Source: Gloeocapsopsis dulcis (lineage in GTDB: Bacteria; Cyanobacteriota; Cyanobacteriia; Cyanobacteriales; Chroococcidiopsidaceae). Taken from it: a stretch of 64,000 nucleotides of DNA. The stretch spans positions 1,907,501 to 1,971,500 of the forward strand of contig NZ_CP119968.1 in the NCBI RefSeq assembly GCF_032163395.1. Direction: 5' to 3'. The number at the start of each line of letters is the position of its first letter. The stretch's first letter is position 1. The translations under genes were made by a program, and so were the position numbers. Below the pieces are notes generated by a model, which made no database searches, was not told where the DNA came from, and saw only the letters and a list, made by a program, of their open reading frames with translations. This document shows positions 18,387 through 26,835 of this stretch, piece by piece.

Positions 18387-19811
18387 CCCTCTTCTGTCAC
18401 TTGCCGAAGCCAACAAGTAGTAGATAAACTCTTTTATCCAGAAGAATAAAAGGGTTTGAATTGATTCATTGCACTAATTAGGTGATTAAATCCAAGCAAT
18501 AAATCAGAATTAGGAAAGATATCTAACCAGGGATAAATCAACCAAAACAGAAAGAGCGGTTGGACAATTAAACGAAGATTATTTAGAGTATTCTTCCATC
18601 CACCTCCATGGTTTCATTGTGGATGATTAGAATAATCTCCAGAATTATCTTCTTGTACATCAGTTTCAATTTGATCGGATTGATGTAAAGCTAAAAAAGC
18701 TGAAGAATTTCAACTAATCATGGTGTAAGCACAAAAAATAATCTCCCACCACTTTTCAATATCCTTAAAATTAGTGAAGCGATAATCTGTCCACCCCAAT
18801 TCCTGTTTACACTGCCGAAAACCATATTCAACCCACGTTCTTAAACCATAGAGATCGCCTAAAGTCTTCTTCAAATTTCCTTGAAGATTAGTCATGATAA
18901 ACGAAGTAGAATTTTCTGGCATTGTTTCTGGGTCAGTAGTTATTTCCCAGTACGTTATGGGTCTTCGTTTACCATAAACTATTTCTCGAATGTATCTGGT
19001 TTCTGATTTTTGGTTACTAAATGTTTTTTCAAATTTACACCACTTATTAGCTCTAACGCTTTGATTGCAAGGCAGCCAGACTCCGTGATTACAACGAAAT
19101 TGCTACTACATAATCAAGCTGATATTCATTCAATTTTTGAATGAATTGGCTACTTTCACCAGACAAACTATCCGTGAGTACCAATTCAATATTAAAACCT
19201 TCTTCAACTAACTCTATTTTGGTTTTATATTTATCTCCTTCTTTTAGCGTCCCCTTTGGTTTAAATACTTTAGCACTTAAAGGAAATGTTATATTGTCAT
19301 AAACTCCATAAGCATTGACTGACACTATTCCATTATCTATTTTTCCTATACTTCCTAGATACTGTCTGGCTACATAATCTGTCTTTTTACCTTTTTTCCT
19401 ATCTCCGGTTTCATCTATTAATACCGTAATTGTCTGACCATTTAATGCTCTTTTTATTTCTTTAATCCTCGGCTCTTCACCTCATTTACTGACCAGTCTG
19501 AATTGGCTATAAAATGATGTAATGACTGGGCTGAGTTTATACTTACTAGTTTGGCTATTTCCGGTAATGATTTTCTTTTTATTAGTGAAATTATCCCTAA
19601 ATGTAAATATTTGAAGCATTAATAATTTCTTACTTCTTTGAACAGGTCTTTGTACTCTGCACAATATTCATCTACGAGCGCACCCAACAGTTGCGCATCC
19701 CTTGGCAAATGTTTCAGGATTTGTAATTCTACATCCATTGCTCTACTTACCTTGTAGAGTTTTATCTTTCCTTCCTTCTATTCATTATCTCCGGAAAGTG
19801 ACAAAAAAGGG
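18387..19811 (-). mobile_element. Decayed IS701-family insertion sequence
   Basis: About 1425 bp. The ends are imperfect inverted repeats: left CCCTCTTCTGTCACTT (18387-18402), right CCCTTTTTTGTCACTT when read inward (19796-19811), 14 of 16 identical, with similarity continuing (CCGAAG/CCGGAG). I see no clean target duplication: TTAT on the left and CTAA on the right. The only gene inside is the broken transposase, so it cannot move by itself. Confidence 0.75.
18434..19738 (-). pseudogene. IS701-family DDE transposase, multiply broken
   Basis: Pieces of one transposase can be read in order on the minus strand. MDVELQILKHLPRDAQLLG starts at 19738 and stops after EVRNY near 19622; a shifted frame continues AFKYLHLGIISLIKRKSLP; then ITVLIDETGDRKKGKKTDYV (first catalytic Asp), IELVLTDSLSGESS (second Asp), a stop near 19089, NHGVWLPCNQSVRANKWCKF, and TWVEYGFRQCKQELGW (catalytic Glu). 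The end is NQFKPFYSSG with a stop at 18434-18436. At least two frameshifts and several stop codons make it a pseudogene. Confidence 0.85.
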
Positions 19812-19837
19812 CTAATAATCATTTGTCTTATATAACC

Positions 19838-19872
19838 TTTGCGCTCTTTGTGTCTTTGTGGTTCATTAATCT
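19838..19872. repeat. Dispersed intergenic repeat (CTTTGTGTCTTTGTGGTTC type), copy 2
   Basis: CCTTTGCGCTCTTTGTG then TCTTTGTGGTTCATTAA; it differs from the copy at 6538-6580 at only a few positions. It lies just outside the insertion sequence. Confidence 0.6.
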
Positions 19873-19936
19873 TCATAATAGTGTCATCTCCACCTTACCC
19901 CTGTACGAGTAAATAAATTCAAGTTACAACTTTTCC

Positions 19937-21169
19937 CTAATCAACTGCCTGCACCGCTTCAATTGCCGCCTCAAGCGCGATCGCCACATGAGTCCAGTGT
20001 GTCCCCCCTTGACAAAAGACAATATATGGCTGCCGTAAAGGACCATCTGCCGAAAATTCCGACGTACTTCCATCAATAAATGTCCCGCCCGCCATCACCA
20101 ACTGACTCTCATAACCATGCATTGCTGCGGGAACCGGATCGAGATAAGAACCAACAGGTGAATTTTGCTGAATTGCCCGACAAAACGCAATTAACTTTTG
20201 TGGCGAACCTAACTTAATTGCTTGAATCACATCGCGACGGGGTGCGAATGGTGCCGGATTCACCGCATACCCCAACTGATCAAATACATATGCTGTCAAG
20301 TGATTTCCTTTCATTGCCTCTCCCACCATTTGCGGCGCGAGAAACAGTCCTTGAAACAGCAAACGATTTTGATCGAACGTCGCACCTCCAGCACTGCCAA
20401 TTCCTGGCGCAGTTAAGCGACAAGCCGCCGCTTCTACCAATTCTGCTTTTCCGGCAACATAACCGCCAGCAGTAACAATCGTCCCCCCAGGATTTTTAAT
20501 CAACGAACCTGCCATTAAATCCGCACCAATAGCAGTTGGTTCGCGATCTTCGATAAATTCACCGTAGCAGTTATCCACAAAGCATACCGTTTCAGGATTT
20601 TGCTGTTTAACAATGCGGATAATTTTTTCAATCTCGGCGATCGCTAAACTCGAACGCCAAGAATAGCCACAAGAGCGCTGAATTAACACCAATCGGGTAT
20701 CATTTTTAATGGCGTTTTTTAACGCGTGCCAATCAACAGTTCCCTCGTCGGTTAGAGATAATTTGCGGTAGCGAATGCCAAACTCAAGAAGGGAACCTTG
20801 ACCAGGAGAACGTAATCCAATGACTTCTTCTAATGTGTCATAGGGGGAACCCACAACTGCCAACATTTCGTCACCAGGACGGAGGACACCATATAACGCA
20901 CACGCGATCGCATGAGTCCCTGAAACAAATTGCACCCGTACTGCTGCGGCTTCGGCTTGTACGATTTCTGCAAAAACGTGGTCTAAAATACCACGCCCCA
21001 AGTCGTCATGACCATAGCCACTTACAGAAGCAAAATGGTGTGTTCCCACATGCTTATTGCGAAATGCACTCAACACACGTTGTAAATTTTGCTTGACTGC
21101 AGCGTCAATTCCAGAAAAAATCGGAGATAGTGCCTGTTCGGCTGCTTGTAGCTGTTCAGAGCTATTCAT
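19937..21169 (-). CDS. Methionine gamma-lyase-like PLP enzyme (aluminium-resistance protein family)
   Basis: 410 residues from the ATG at 21167-21169, preceded at proper distance by GAGG; a GTG two codons earlier is inside that ribosome-binding site. The fold is a type I aminotransferase/Cys-Met metabolism enzyme: FVSGTHAIACALYGVLRPGDEMLAV, DNCYGEF with the cofactor aspartate, and SLIKNPGGTIVTAGGY holding the PLP lysine. This subgroup, often annotated as aluminium-resistance or YnbB-like protein, probably cleaves a sulfur amino acid or a related compound; the true substrate is not known. It is divergent from desC with 71 bp between. Confidence 0.85.
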   Translation of the reverse strand: MNSSEQLQAAEQALSPIFSGIDAAVKQNLQRVLSAFRNKHVGTHHFASVSGYGHDDLGRGILDHVFAEIVQAEAAAVRVQFVSGTHAIACALYGVLRPGDEMLAVVGSPYDTLEEVIGLRSPGQGSLLEFGIRYRKLSLTDEGTVDWHALKNAIKNDTRLVLIQRSCGYSWRSSLAIAEIEKIIRIVKQQNPETVCFVDNCYGEFIEDREPTAIGADLMAGSLIKNPGGTIVTAGGYVAGKAELVEAAACRLTAPGIGSAGGATFDQNRLLFQGLFLAPQMVGEAMKGNHLTAYVFDQLGYAVNPAPFAPRRDVIQAIKLGSPQKLIAFCRAIQQNSPVGSYLDPVPAAMHGYESQLVMAGGTFIDGSTSEFSADGPLRQPYIVFCQGGTHWTHVAIALEAAIEAVQAVD

Positions 21170-21240
21170 TAACACCTCATACTTCTTCTACGCGGTGTTT
21201 ATTATTGCCGAGATTGAGCTGATATATACGAGATAATTGC

Positions 21241-22065
21241 ATGACCATTGCCACCTCTACTAAACCTCCTCTAAATTGGGCGTTTATTTTCTTTATCGCC
21301 TTTGTTCACATTGGTGCTGCGTTTGCCCTACTGCCTAGCAATTTTAGTTGGAGTGCTGTAGGTTTAGCTTTATTACTCCACTGGATAACAGGCGGACTAG
21401 GAATTACGCTAGGATTCCATCGCTTAGTCACCCACCGCAGTTTTCAAACCCCCAAGTGGTTAGAGTATTTCTTTGTTTTCTGCGGTACACTTGCCTGCCA
21501 AGGAGGGGTCTTGGACTGGGTAGGACTACATCGGCTACATCATTTGCACTCGGATCAAGAACCAGATCCCCATGATTCCAATCAAGGTTTTTGGTGGAGT
21601 CACATGGGTTGGATGTTGTTCCACCCACCTATGCAAACTGAAGTTCCCCGCTACATTAAAGATATCGCGGATGACCCAGTGTATCGATTCTTCGATCAGT
21701 ATTTTATTCCTCTTCAGTTTTCCCTCGGACTTTTGCTTTACTTCATCGGCGGTTGGTCTTTCGTCGTTTGGGGAATTTTTGTCCGACTTGTTTTAGTTTG
21801 GCACTGTACCTGGTTTGTCAACAGCGCTAGCCATATTTTTGGTTATAGTACCTACGAATCAAACGATAACTCAAAGAATTGCTGGTGGGTCGCTTTGGTC
21901 ACTTATGGCGAAGGTTGGCACAACAACCATCATGCATTTCAATACTCTGCCCGCCATGGATTGCAATGGTGGGAAATTGATATGACTTGGATGACGATTC
22001 AATTACTGCAAACTTTGGGTCTTGCAACTAAAGTCAAGCTTGTTGCTAAAGAATCCTTGAACTAG
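21241..22065 (+). CDS. desC: Acyl-lipid delta-9 fatty acid desaturase
   Basis: 274 residues. Three histidine clusters of the di-iron site are present: HRLVTH, HRLHH (in GLHRLHHLHSDQEPDPHD) and HNNHH (GEGWHNNHHAFQYSARHG). Membrane segments surround them. The family inserts the first double bond into fatty acids of membrane lipids using ferredoxin and oxygen, which cyanobacteria raise at low temperature. The start ATG lies at 21241. No other desaturase gene is near. Confidence 0.93.
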   Translation: MTIATSTKPPLNWAFIFFIAFVHIGAAFALLPSNFSWSAVGLALLLHWITGGLGITLGFHRLVTHRSFQTPKWLEYFFVFCGTLACQGGVLDWVGLHRLHHLHSDQEPDPHDSNQGFWWSHMGWMLFHPPMQTEVPRYIKDIADDPVYRFFDQYFIPLQFSLGLLLYFIGGWSFVVWGIFVRLVLVWHCTWFVNSASHIFGYSTYESNDNSKNCWWVALVTYGEGWHNNHHAFQYSARHGLQWWEIDMTWMTIQLLQTLGLATKVKLVAKESLN

Positions 22066-22390
22066 GATTGAGGGATCAAAGGACGCTGGCGCAGACCTTC
22101 GGTTCAGAGTTAAGTTAAGAAAATACGCGATCGCTGTTTGGTTTACTTGGGGAAGCCGCAAATCTAGAACAAACAAGCTGTCGAACTTAAATCCCTCATA
22201 AATTGTACTAATTGCATTAATTGAGTTTCCCTAAACCACAGTTTGCGCCAGCATCCCCCTTAAGCCTTAATATATCCCCAACCTCTGACCTCTCCTTTTG
22301 ATCCCCATACTGTTAATTTTCATTTCTCATTGAGAATTGCCAATTTCTTAACGATAAATTAAGACTTATAGGAATTTAGAGGATCGTAAT
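22066..22390. other. Intergenic region after desC
   Basis: About 325 bp without a convincing frame. It has one GCGATCGC-like site near 22128. A GAGG ribosome-binding sequence at its right end serves the small gene at 22391. Confidence 0.4.
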
Positions 22391-22525
22391 ATGGCAACCC
22401 GTAATAAGCTACAGCAGCAAATGACCGACCAGTCAGTTAGTTGGGGTTCTTTAATGCTTCTAGTTTGTGGATTGGGGATCATAATATTTATGATGGTGAT
22501 GTACTCTCAACAAGCATTACCCTAA
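22391..22525 (+). CDS. 44-residue single-span membrane protein
   Basis: Open frame from ATG 22391 to TAA 22523-22525, with GAGG eight bases upstream. The protein has a polar N-terminus (MATRNKLQQQMTDQSVSWG) and one hydrophobic helix (SLMLLVCGLGIIIFMMVMY) and ends QQALP. I do not recognise it as a known photosystem or cytochrome b6f small subunit, though size and layout are like those. It is convergent with proA, ten bases apart. It is too short for a 60-codon ORF cutoff and easily missed. Confidence 0.65.
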   Translation: MATRNKLQQQMTDQSVSWGSLMLLVCGLGIIIFMMVMYSQQALP

Positions 22526-22535
22526 AAAAACTGAA

Positions 22536-23798
22536 TTAAAACTTGCCACTACCTTGAACAATGTGTTTGACCGTTGTTAGCGTCTCTAAGCTAATAAATC
22601 CTCTCCTTTGTCCTCGTTGGTTGGACATACCTAAAAAAACAGCATCACCTTGGGCTGGATTACGCGAAAAGCGTGGAGAAGCATTGATGTAGGTTGAAGC
22701 ACTATTAACTCCCAGGGCAAACTGACGGCTTTCCTGGTAAGACTCGGTGACAATGCAATCAGCATGACCGCTGCTATGTCGATTAATCCACGCGATCGCT
22801 TCTTCTAGGTGATCGACGACTTTAAATGCCACTGTTCGATCTAAATAAGGATCTGCCCACTCAGATTCAGCAGCAAGCTGTAATTCTGGAAATGCTGCTA
22901 CTAATTCCATGTCTCCTTTGATTTGGAAACCCTTTTCTTGTAAATTGTGCCAAAGGCTCACTAAAGATGAAGGTTTACTTGCGCGGTGAATAAGCACCTT
23001 CTCGATTGCATTAACAGGATCGGGTTCGCTTTGATGACTGTCTAAAATAATCGTGCGCGCCATATCAAGACTTCCTGAAGCTGACCAGTAAAGGTAGCAG
23101 TTGCCCATTGCAGAACGCAATACTGGCGCTGTTGCTACTTTAGCAACTTGTTGGATTAAGCTAGGGCGTCCATAGGGAATCACTAAATTTAAGTACCGAT
23201 CCTGCGTCACTAAATCTCGAACAATACCACCACGATCTACCGGCAATAAATTTAAGCATCCTGGCGATAAACCTGCTTCTTCAAGGGCTAACTGTAAAGT
23301 ATTTACAATTGCTGTGTTAGAGTTACTTGCTTCGCTACCACCTTTCAAAATTAAGCTATTACCCGTTTTGATACATAATCCCGCTGCGATCGCAGCTAAC
23401 TCAGGAAATGCTTCATAAATGACTGCAATGACTCCTAATGGCATGAGTTGGCAATACGTTTGCGAGTCTTGTAATTGATAATCAGCATTTCTCACGCGCC
23501 GAATTGGATCGGAGAGTGCAGCAAGCCTTTCTAAAATTTCTACTGCAGCTTGTAAGCGCTTTGGTGTAAGTTTTAGCCAATCTAAGATTAAATCGGGAAC
23601 TGCCATTTCACGGCTAGCTTCCAAATCTAGAGTATTTGCTTCTAATATGTCATTAAATGAATGCTCTAGCGCTTTTGCCATTGCCAGCACAGCGCTACTT
23701 CGTTCGGTTCCCTTAGTGATGCCCAGTCTTAGGGAAGCTTGATAAGCATGATTGGCGACTGTAACTGCATCAGGGGTGTCAAAAGCATCTACTGTCAT
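22536..23798 (-). CDS. proA: Glutamate-5-semialdehyde dehydrogenase (gamma-glutamyl phosphate reductase)
   Basis: 420 residues. Aldehyde-dehydrogenase fold with PLGVIAVIYEAFPELAAIAAGLCIKTGNSLILKGGSEA in family form, VIPYGRPSL, and the region NAIEKVLIHR where the catalytic cysteine of ProA usually lies (CNA in most homologues). Here the residues before NAIEKVL are SEPDPVNAIEKV, so the expected Cys is replaced by Val. The enzyme makes the proline precursor glutamate semialdehyde with NADPH. The end region has NASPRFSRN, normal for ProA-like proteins. The Cys substitution means activity should be checked; this is the shorter ProA-like paralogue class. Confidence 0.85.
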   Translation of the reverse strand: MTVDAFDTPDAVTVANHAYQASLRLGITKGTERSSAVLAMAKALEHSFNDILEANTLDLEASREMAVPDLILDWLKLTPKRLQAAVEILERLAALSDPIRRVRNADYQLQDSQTYCQLMPLGVIAVIYEAFPELAAIAAGLCIKTGNSLILKGGSEASNSNTAIVNTLQLALEEAGLSPGCLNLLPVDRGGIVRDLVTQDRYLNLVIPYGRPSLIQQVAKVATAPVLRSAMGNCYLYWSASGSLDMARTIILDSHQSEPDPVNAIEKVLIHRASKPSSLVSLWHNLQEKGFQIKGDMELVAAFPELQLAAESEWADPYLDRTVAFKVVDHLEEAIAWINRHSSGHADCIVTESYQESRQFALGVNSASTYINASPRFSRNPAQGDAVFLGMSNQRGQRRGFISLETLTTVKHIVQGSGKF

Positions 23799-23802
23799 TT
23801 AA

Positions 23803-24213
23803 TTAACGTCTATAAGTAAGCCATACCATTAACGCTGGTAATACAGCTAATAGTACTGCTACCATTGCCCAAAGGAGAATATTTGTGTTTGTATTATCGG
23901 AGCGTAGTGCCAAAGGCAACCACACAATCAGTAATACCAAAATAATTCCTAATGCTATCGGTAGATATGTCTGTCCAAAACGTGGCTGGGCAACAACCCA
24001 ACGACCTCCCATCCAACGCCACGAACGTTTGTATGGATAAGTTGTGGAAAGCTGTTCTAACAAATAACCTTTGTCTTCTACAACAAATAACTGCTGACAG
24101 CGATCGCAGCCAAATGCCTCAGTCAGTATAATTGGGACTAGATGACCGCGCCTACGGCACGGGCATGGATAGTTTGAACTGAGGTCGATTTTTTTTCCCT
24201 TTTGAGCTTGCAC
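23803..24213 (-). CDS. Conserved membrane protein with N-terminal zinc-ribbon-like motif
   Basis: 136 residues from the GTG at 24211-24213 (a TTG at 24231 would add six). The N-terminal part has CPC...CDRC (SSNYPCPCRRRG and EAFGCDRCQQLF), a four-cysteine set that could bind zinc; two hydrophobic helices follow (LPIALGIILVLLIVWLPLAL and ILLWAMVAVLLAVLPALMVWL). It lies four bases upstream of proA, so the two are probably co-transcribed. Function unknown. No ribosome-binding site decides the start. Confidence 0.65.
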   Translation of the reverse strand: MQAQKGKKIDLSSNYPCPCRRRGHLVPIILTEAFGCDRCQQLFVVEDKGYLLEQLSTTYPYKRSWRWMGGRWVVAQPRFGQTYLPIALGIILVLLIVWLPLALRSDNTNTNILLWAMVAVLLAVLPALMVWLTYRR

Positions 24214-24415
24214 AACAACTAGTAAAGGCAAAAAGTAGCTATCTCACGAGTGTATCTAAATCTGATCCGATATGACCAACTGTATCCTGATGCTTTTTGG
24301 TTTCTTGTTCTACTTTTTACAGTATTTTCCAAAACTTTAGATATCACTTGCTCCTAAGATCTATCCTACGAGCTTTCACTCATCCCGTACTCAATTTTGC
24401 TGTTTATTTTTCTTA

Positions 24416-24487
24416 AGCGGGTAACGCAATTTGAACGCGCGACACTCACCTTGGCAAAGTGACGCTCTACCACTGAGCTATAACTGC
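24416..24487 (-). pseudogene. Defective tRNA-Gly(GCC) copy
   Basis: 72 bases, aligned end to end with the intact tRNA-Gly at 25463-25534. The anticodon loop TTGCCAA and the T-loop remain, but the 5' acceptor strand reads GCAGTTA against a 3' strand TACCCGC, giving two mismatches, and wobbles replace pairs in the anticodon and T stems. It is probably not a working tRNA. Confidence 0.75.
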
Positions 24488-24917
24488 ACAATTAAGAAGA
24501 ACAAGGTGATTGAACAGGAGACTAAAAAATTAGGTAGTTCTGAATAGGTAAAGATAAATAGCTTTAAAGCTGTTATAATTCATTGTAATAATGATAAAAT
24601 ACCAGATAATCCAATGTGGTTCTCTAGCTTTTGAGAAAATAAAGTTTCTTTAGCTACCTGTGAAACTCTTTGACGTAGAGTGCAATTGAAAAGTTCAGTG
24701 TTTACATGAACGAGTTGCAGCATCAAAACTTGAGGAGAGGGTGCCCAGATTTCGCAACTCCTGTGTCAGGCTGTAAAGTTTTAAAGATTAGCTTCAGGGT
24801 TCAAAAAATCAAAATTGTTCTAGGACAGTACGAGCCACTCCGCTTCCTATAATCGTCTAAAGGTAAGGGTTTTCTAGGAGTTTTTGTGTAAAGTTCCTAC
24901 CAAGTTAACACAATTAT
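24488..24917. other. Left part of the islet between the two tRNA-Gly copies
   Basis: About 430 bp with no convincing frame or hairpin. It forms the upstream region of the unknown gene at 24918. Confidence 0.4.
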
Positions 24918-25385
24918 ATGGCTAATAGAGCAATTGGTTATATGACTCTAGTTACAATACCTCCTCCTTGCGAATTAAGGATGAGAGGACAGATCAAAAA
25001 AATACTTGGTTGTATTAGCACAGAGCCTATCAAGGTAGGAGATGACGTTGTAAAGTTACGAGGTTATTGGCTCTGTTACCACGATCTATACCACATTGAG
25101 GTTTCCTGTCTGCAAAGAATTCAAATAGGAAAATACAAGGTTAGCGGAATTCATGGAATTAACTCACCCGTATTCCACGACTCCATTATTATACCAGAGT
25201 ACGACGGGCTATTAGACGAAGCTCGTGTAGCGTTTCATGAATGGCTAACTCGAACATCAGTCTTCAATACATGTAAGGCTATCTGCTGGATACTCTGGCT
25301 AATAACGCAGGGGATAAATCCTGTGGCAGTCTTAATACGTCATGTTAGAGTTCTGCAAAAGGGGTGTCTCGCAAAAACAAAGTAA
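24918..25385 (+). CDS. Hypothetical protein in the tRNA-Gly islet
   Basis: 155 residues from ATG at 24918. I do not recognise it. It starts ANRAIGYMTLVTIPPPCELRM, has several cysteines, a mixed alpha/beta middle (IHGINSPVFHDSIIIPEYDG) and one hydrophobic stretch near the C-terminus (AICWILWLITQGINPVAVLI). No ribosome-binding sequence is obvious. It is the only open frame of size in the 1-kb segment between the defective and intact tRNA-Gly copies, which makes a cargo gene plausible, but it could also be a chance frame. Confidence 0.4.
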   Translation: MANRAIGYMTLVTIPPPCELRMRGQIKKILGCISTEPIKVGDDVVKLRGYWLCYHDLYHIEVSCLQRIQIGKYKVSGIHGINSPVFHDSIIIPEYDGLLDEARVAFHEWLTRTSVFNTCKAICWILWLITQGINPVAVLIRHVRVLQKGCLAKTK

Positions 25386-25462
25386 GAGCGTTCGGTTAGT
25401 ATCCAAGAAACTAAAGTTGCTGGAAGCTGGAACGCCGCAAGCAGATCTTTATTTATTACCTA

Positions 25463-25534
25463 AGCGGGTAACGCGATTCGAACGCGCGACATTCACCTTG
25501 GCAAGGTGACGCTCTACCACTGAGCTATACCCGC
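25463..25534 (-). tRNA. tRNA-Gly (GCC anticodon)
   Basis: The minus strand folds as a full cloverleaf of 72 bases: acceptor GCGGGTA with TACCCGC plus T discriminator, D-arm GCTC...GAGC, anticodon stem TCACC/GGTGA with loop TTGCCAA, and T-arm GCGCG-TTCGAAT-CGCGT. CCA is not encoded. The window also encodes a CCA-adding-type enzyme. Confidence 0.95.
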
Positions 25535-25631
25535 AAAACTTGTGCAATTCTTATCTTCTCAAGTTAACTGCAATTTGTCAACCCCCGTTGAGAGCGCTCC
25601 GCCAATTGCCGCTAATCGCTTTCAAATACTT

Positions 25632-26207
25632 CTAACCCATTGCTTCTGGAGTGACTGAGACATCTGGAGCTTGAGCACTTCTAAGCGCTACCGGTAGTTG
25701 AGTATCTCGATAAGGTTCTGATTCTAACCTAGAGTGCAGTTGACGCATAAGATTACCCATCTCTAAAGCATTCATAGCGTAATCCCAACCTTTATTACTT
25801 TTGACACCTGCTCTTTCTAACGCTTGTTGCATCGTATCAGCCGTCAAAATGCCAAAGACCACGGGTACTCCTGTTTGAAATCCAGCTGCTGCAATTCCTT
25901 TAGCAACTTCACCAGCAACATAATCAAAGTGGGGCGTTTGTCCTCGAATAACAGCACCCAAACAAATAATCGCATCGTAGCGCCGAGATTGGGCAAGTTG
26001 GTGTGCAACTACTGGTACTTCAAAACTTCCTGGAACCCAAATATAATCGACTTGATTACCATGAGGATTAACATCAACACCATGACGCTTCAAGCAATCC
26101 TGGCATCCTTCTAATAACTTTCCTGTGATTAAATCATTAAATCGTCCAATCACGATCGCCAAGCGGAGTGGTTCTGTTTGCGCAAAAGTCCCCTCAAAAA
26201 CTGCCAT
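25632..26207 (-). CDS. ribH: 6,7-dimethyl-8-ribityllumazine synthase
   Basis: 191 residues from the ATG at 26205-26207; the frame is open further upstream but family members begin at MAVFEGTF. Motifs of the lumazine synthase fold: [55 protein letters not shown] (with the catalytic His) and [21 protein letters not shown]. It joins the ribulose-derived butanone phosphate to the pyrimidine in riboflavin synthesis and forms a 60-mer or pentamer. No FMN riboswitch was seen upstream. Confidence 0.96.
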   Translation of the reverse strand: MAVFEGTFAQTEPLRLAIVIGRFNDLITGKLLEGCQDCLKRHGVDVNPHGNQVDYIWVPGSFEVPVVAHQLAQSRRYDAIICLGAVIRGQTPHFDYVAGEVAKGIAAAGFQTGVPVVFGILTADTMQQALERAGVKSNKGWDYAMNALEMGNLMRQLHSRLESEPYRDTQLPVALRSAQAPDVSVTPEAMG

Positions 26208-26364
26208 AACTATAATTTTGGTACAATCTCGTGTGCTTAATGTCTTGCAAGAGTGAGTGCGATTGCGCACAGCGCAGCGCCGGAGGCGATCGCAGCAAGG
26301 ATGCTGGAATCATGATAAATCTGCTGGATTTTGGATCAGGTTTTACAGCGACCTTACTTGACAA

Positions 26365-26393
26365 CTCAGGGGCAATTAGCAATTGCCCCTGAG
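26365..26393. terminator. Perfect 13-bp hairpin downstream of psbZ
   Basis: CTCAGGGGCAATT and AATTGCCCCTGAG are exact complements around a 3-base loop, about 70 bases after the psbZ stop. There is no T-run on the psbZ strand. It could end or stabilise the psbZ mRNA, or be a protein-binding palindrome. Confidence 0.55.
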
Positions 26394-26461
26394 TACTAGT
26401 GTATCTTGATATTTTTAGTAGAATCGTTTCACAGTGTCTACATTAATCAAGTAGAGCTTCC

Positions 26462-26653
26462 TTAAACAACTAGAAAGTTCAAAGCTCCAACTAAAAAAAC
26501 TAAACCAATCCAAGCAATCGAACCTACCCAAAGCAGCCTTTTGGATTCACCCCAGTATTGAGGCGTAGCGTAAGCAACTGGAACGCCAATCAGCATAGCG
26601 AATGACATGATAACTAGAGCAACTAGAGCTATTTGAAATAAAATTGAGAACAT
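26462..26653 (-). CDS. psbZ: Photosystem II protein PsbZ (Ycf9)
   Basis: 63 residues from the ATG at 26651-26653, with GGGAG nine bases upstream; the five upstream codons of the open frame are excluded. Two membrane helices ([21 protein letters not shown] and [20 protein letters not shown]) flank a short loop with [15 protein letters not shown], which is the PsbZ signature. PsbZ sits at the edge of the PSII core near CP43 and helps PSII supercomplex organisation. Confidence 0.95.
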   Translation of the reverse strand: MFSILFQIALVALVIMSFAMLIGVPVAYATPQYWGESKRLLWVGSIAWIGLVFLVGALNFLVV

Positions 26654-26835
26654 TGGTGCTTCTCCCAAGACAGCAACAAGGTGGACAAAAAAAATGTTGA
26701 GCGTAAAAAACTGACTATCTTTTGATTATTCCTTATTTGTACGCTATCAGAAATGTGATCTTTTTAGGTAAAGAATTAAAGTAAGTAACTAGGGGTGAGG
26801 GGTGAGTGACTACTAAAAAACTAAATTAATGACAA

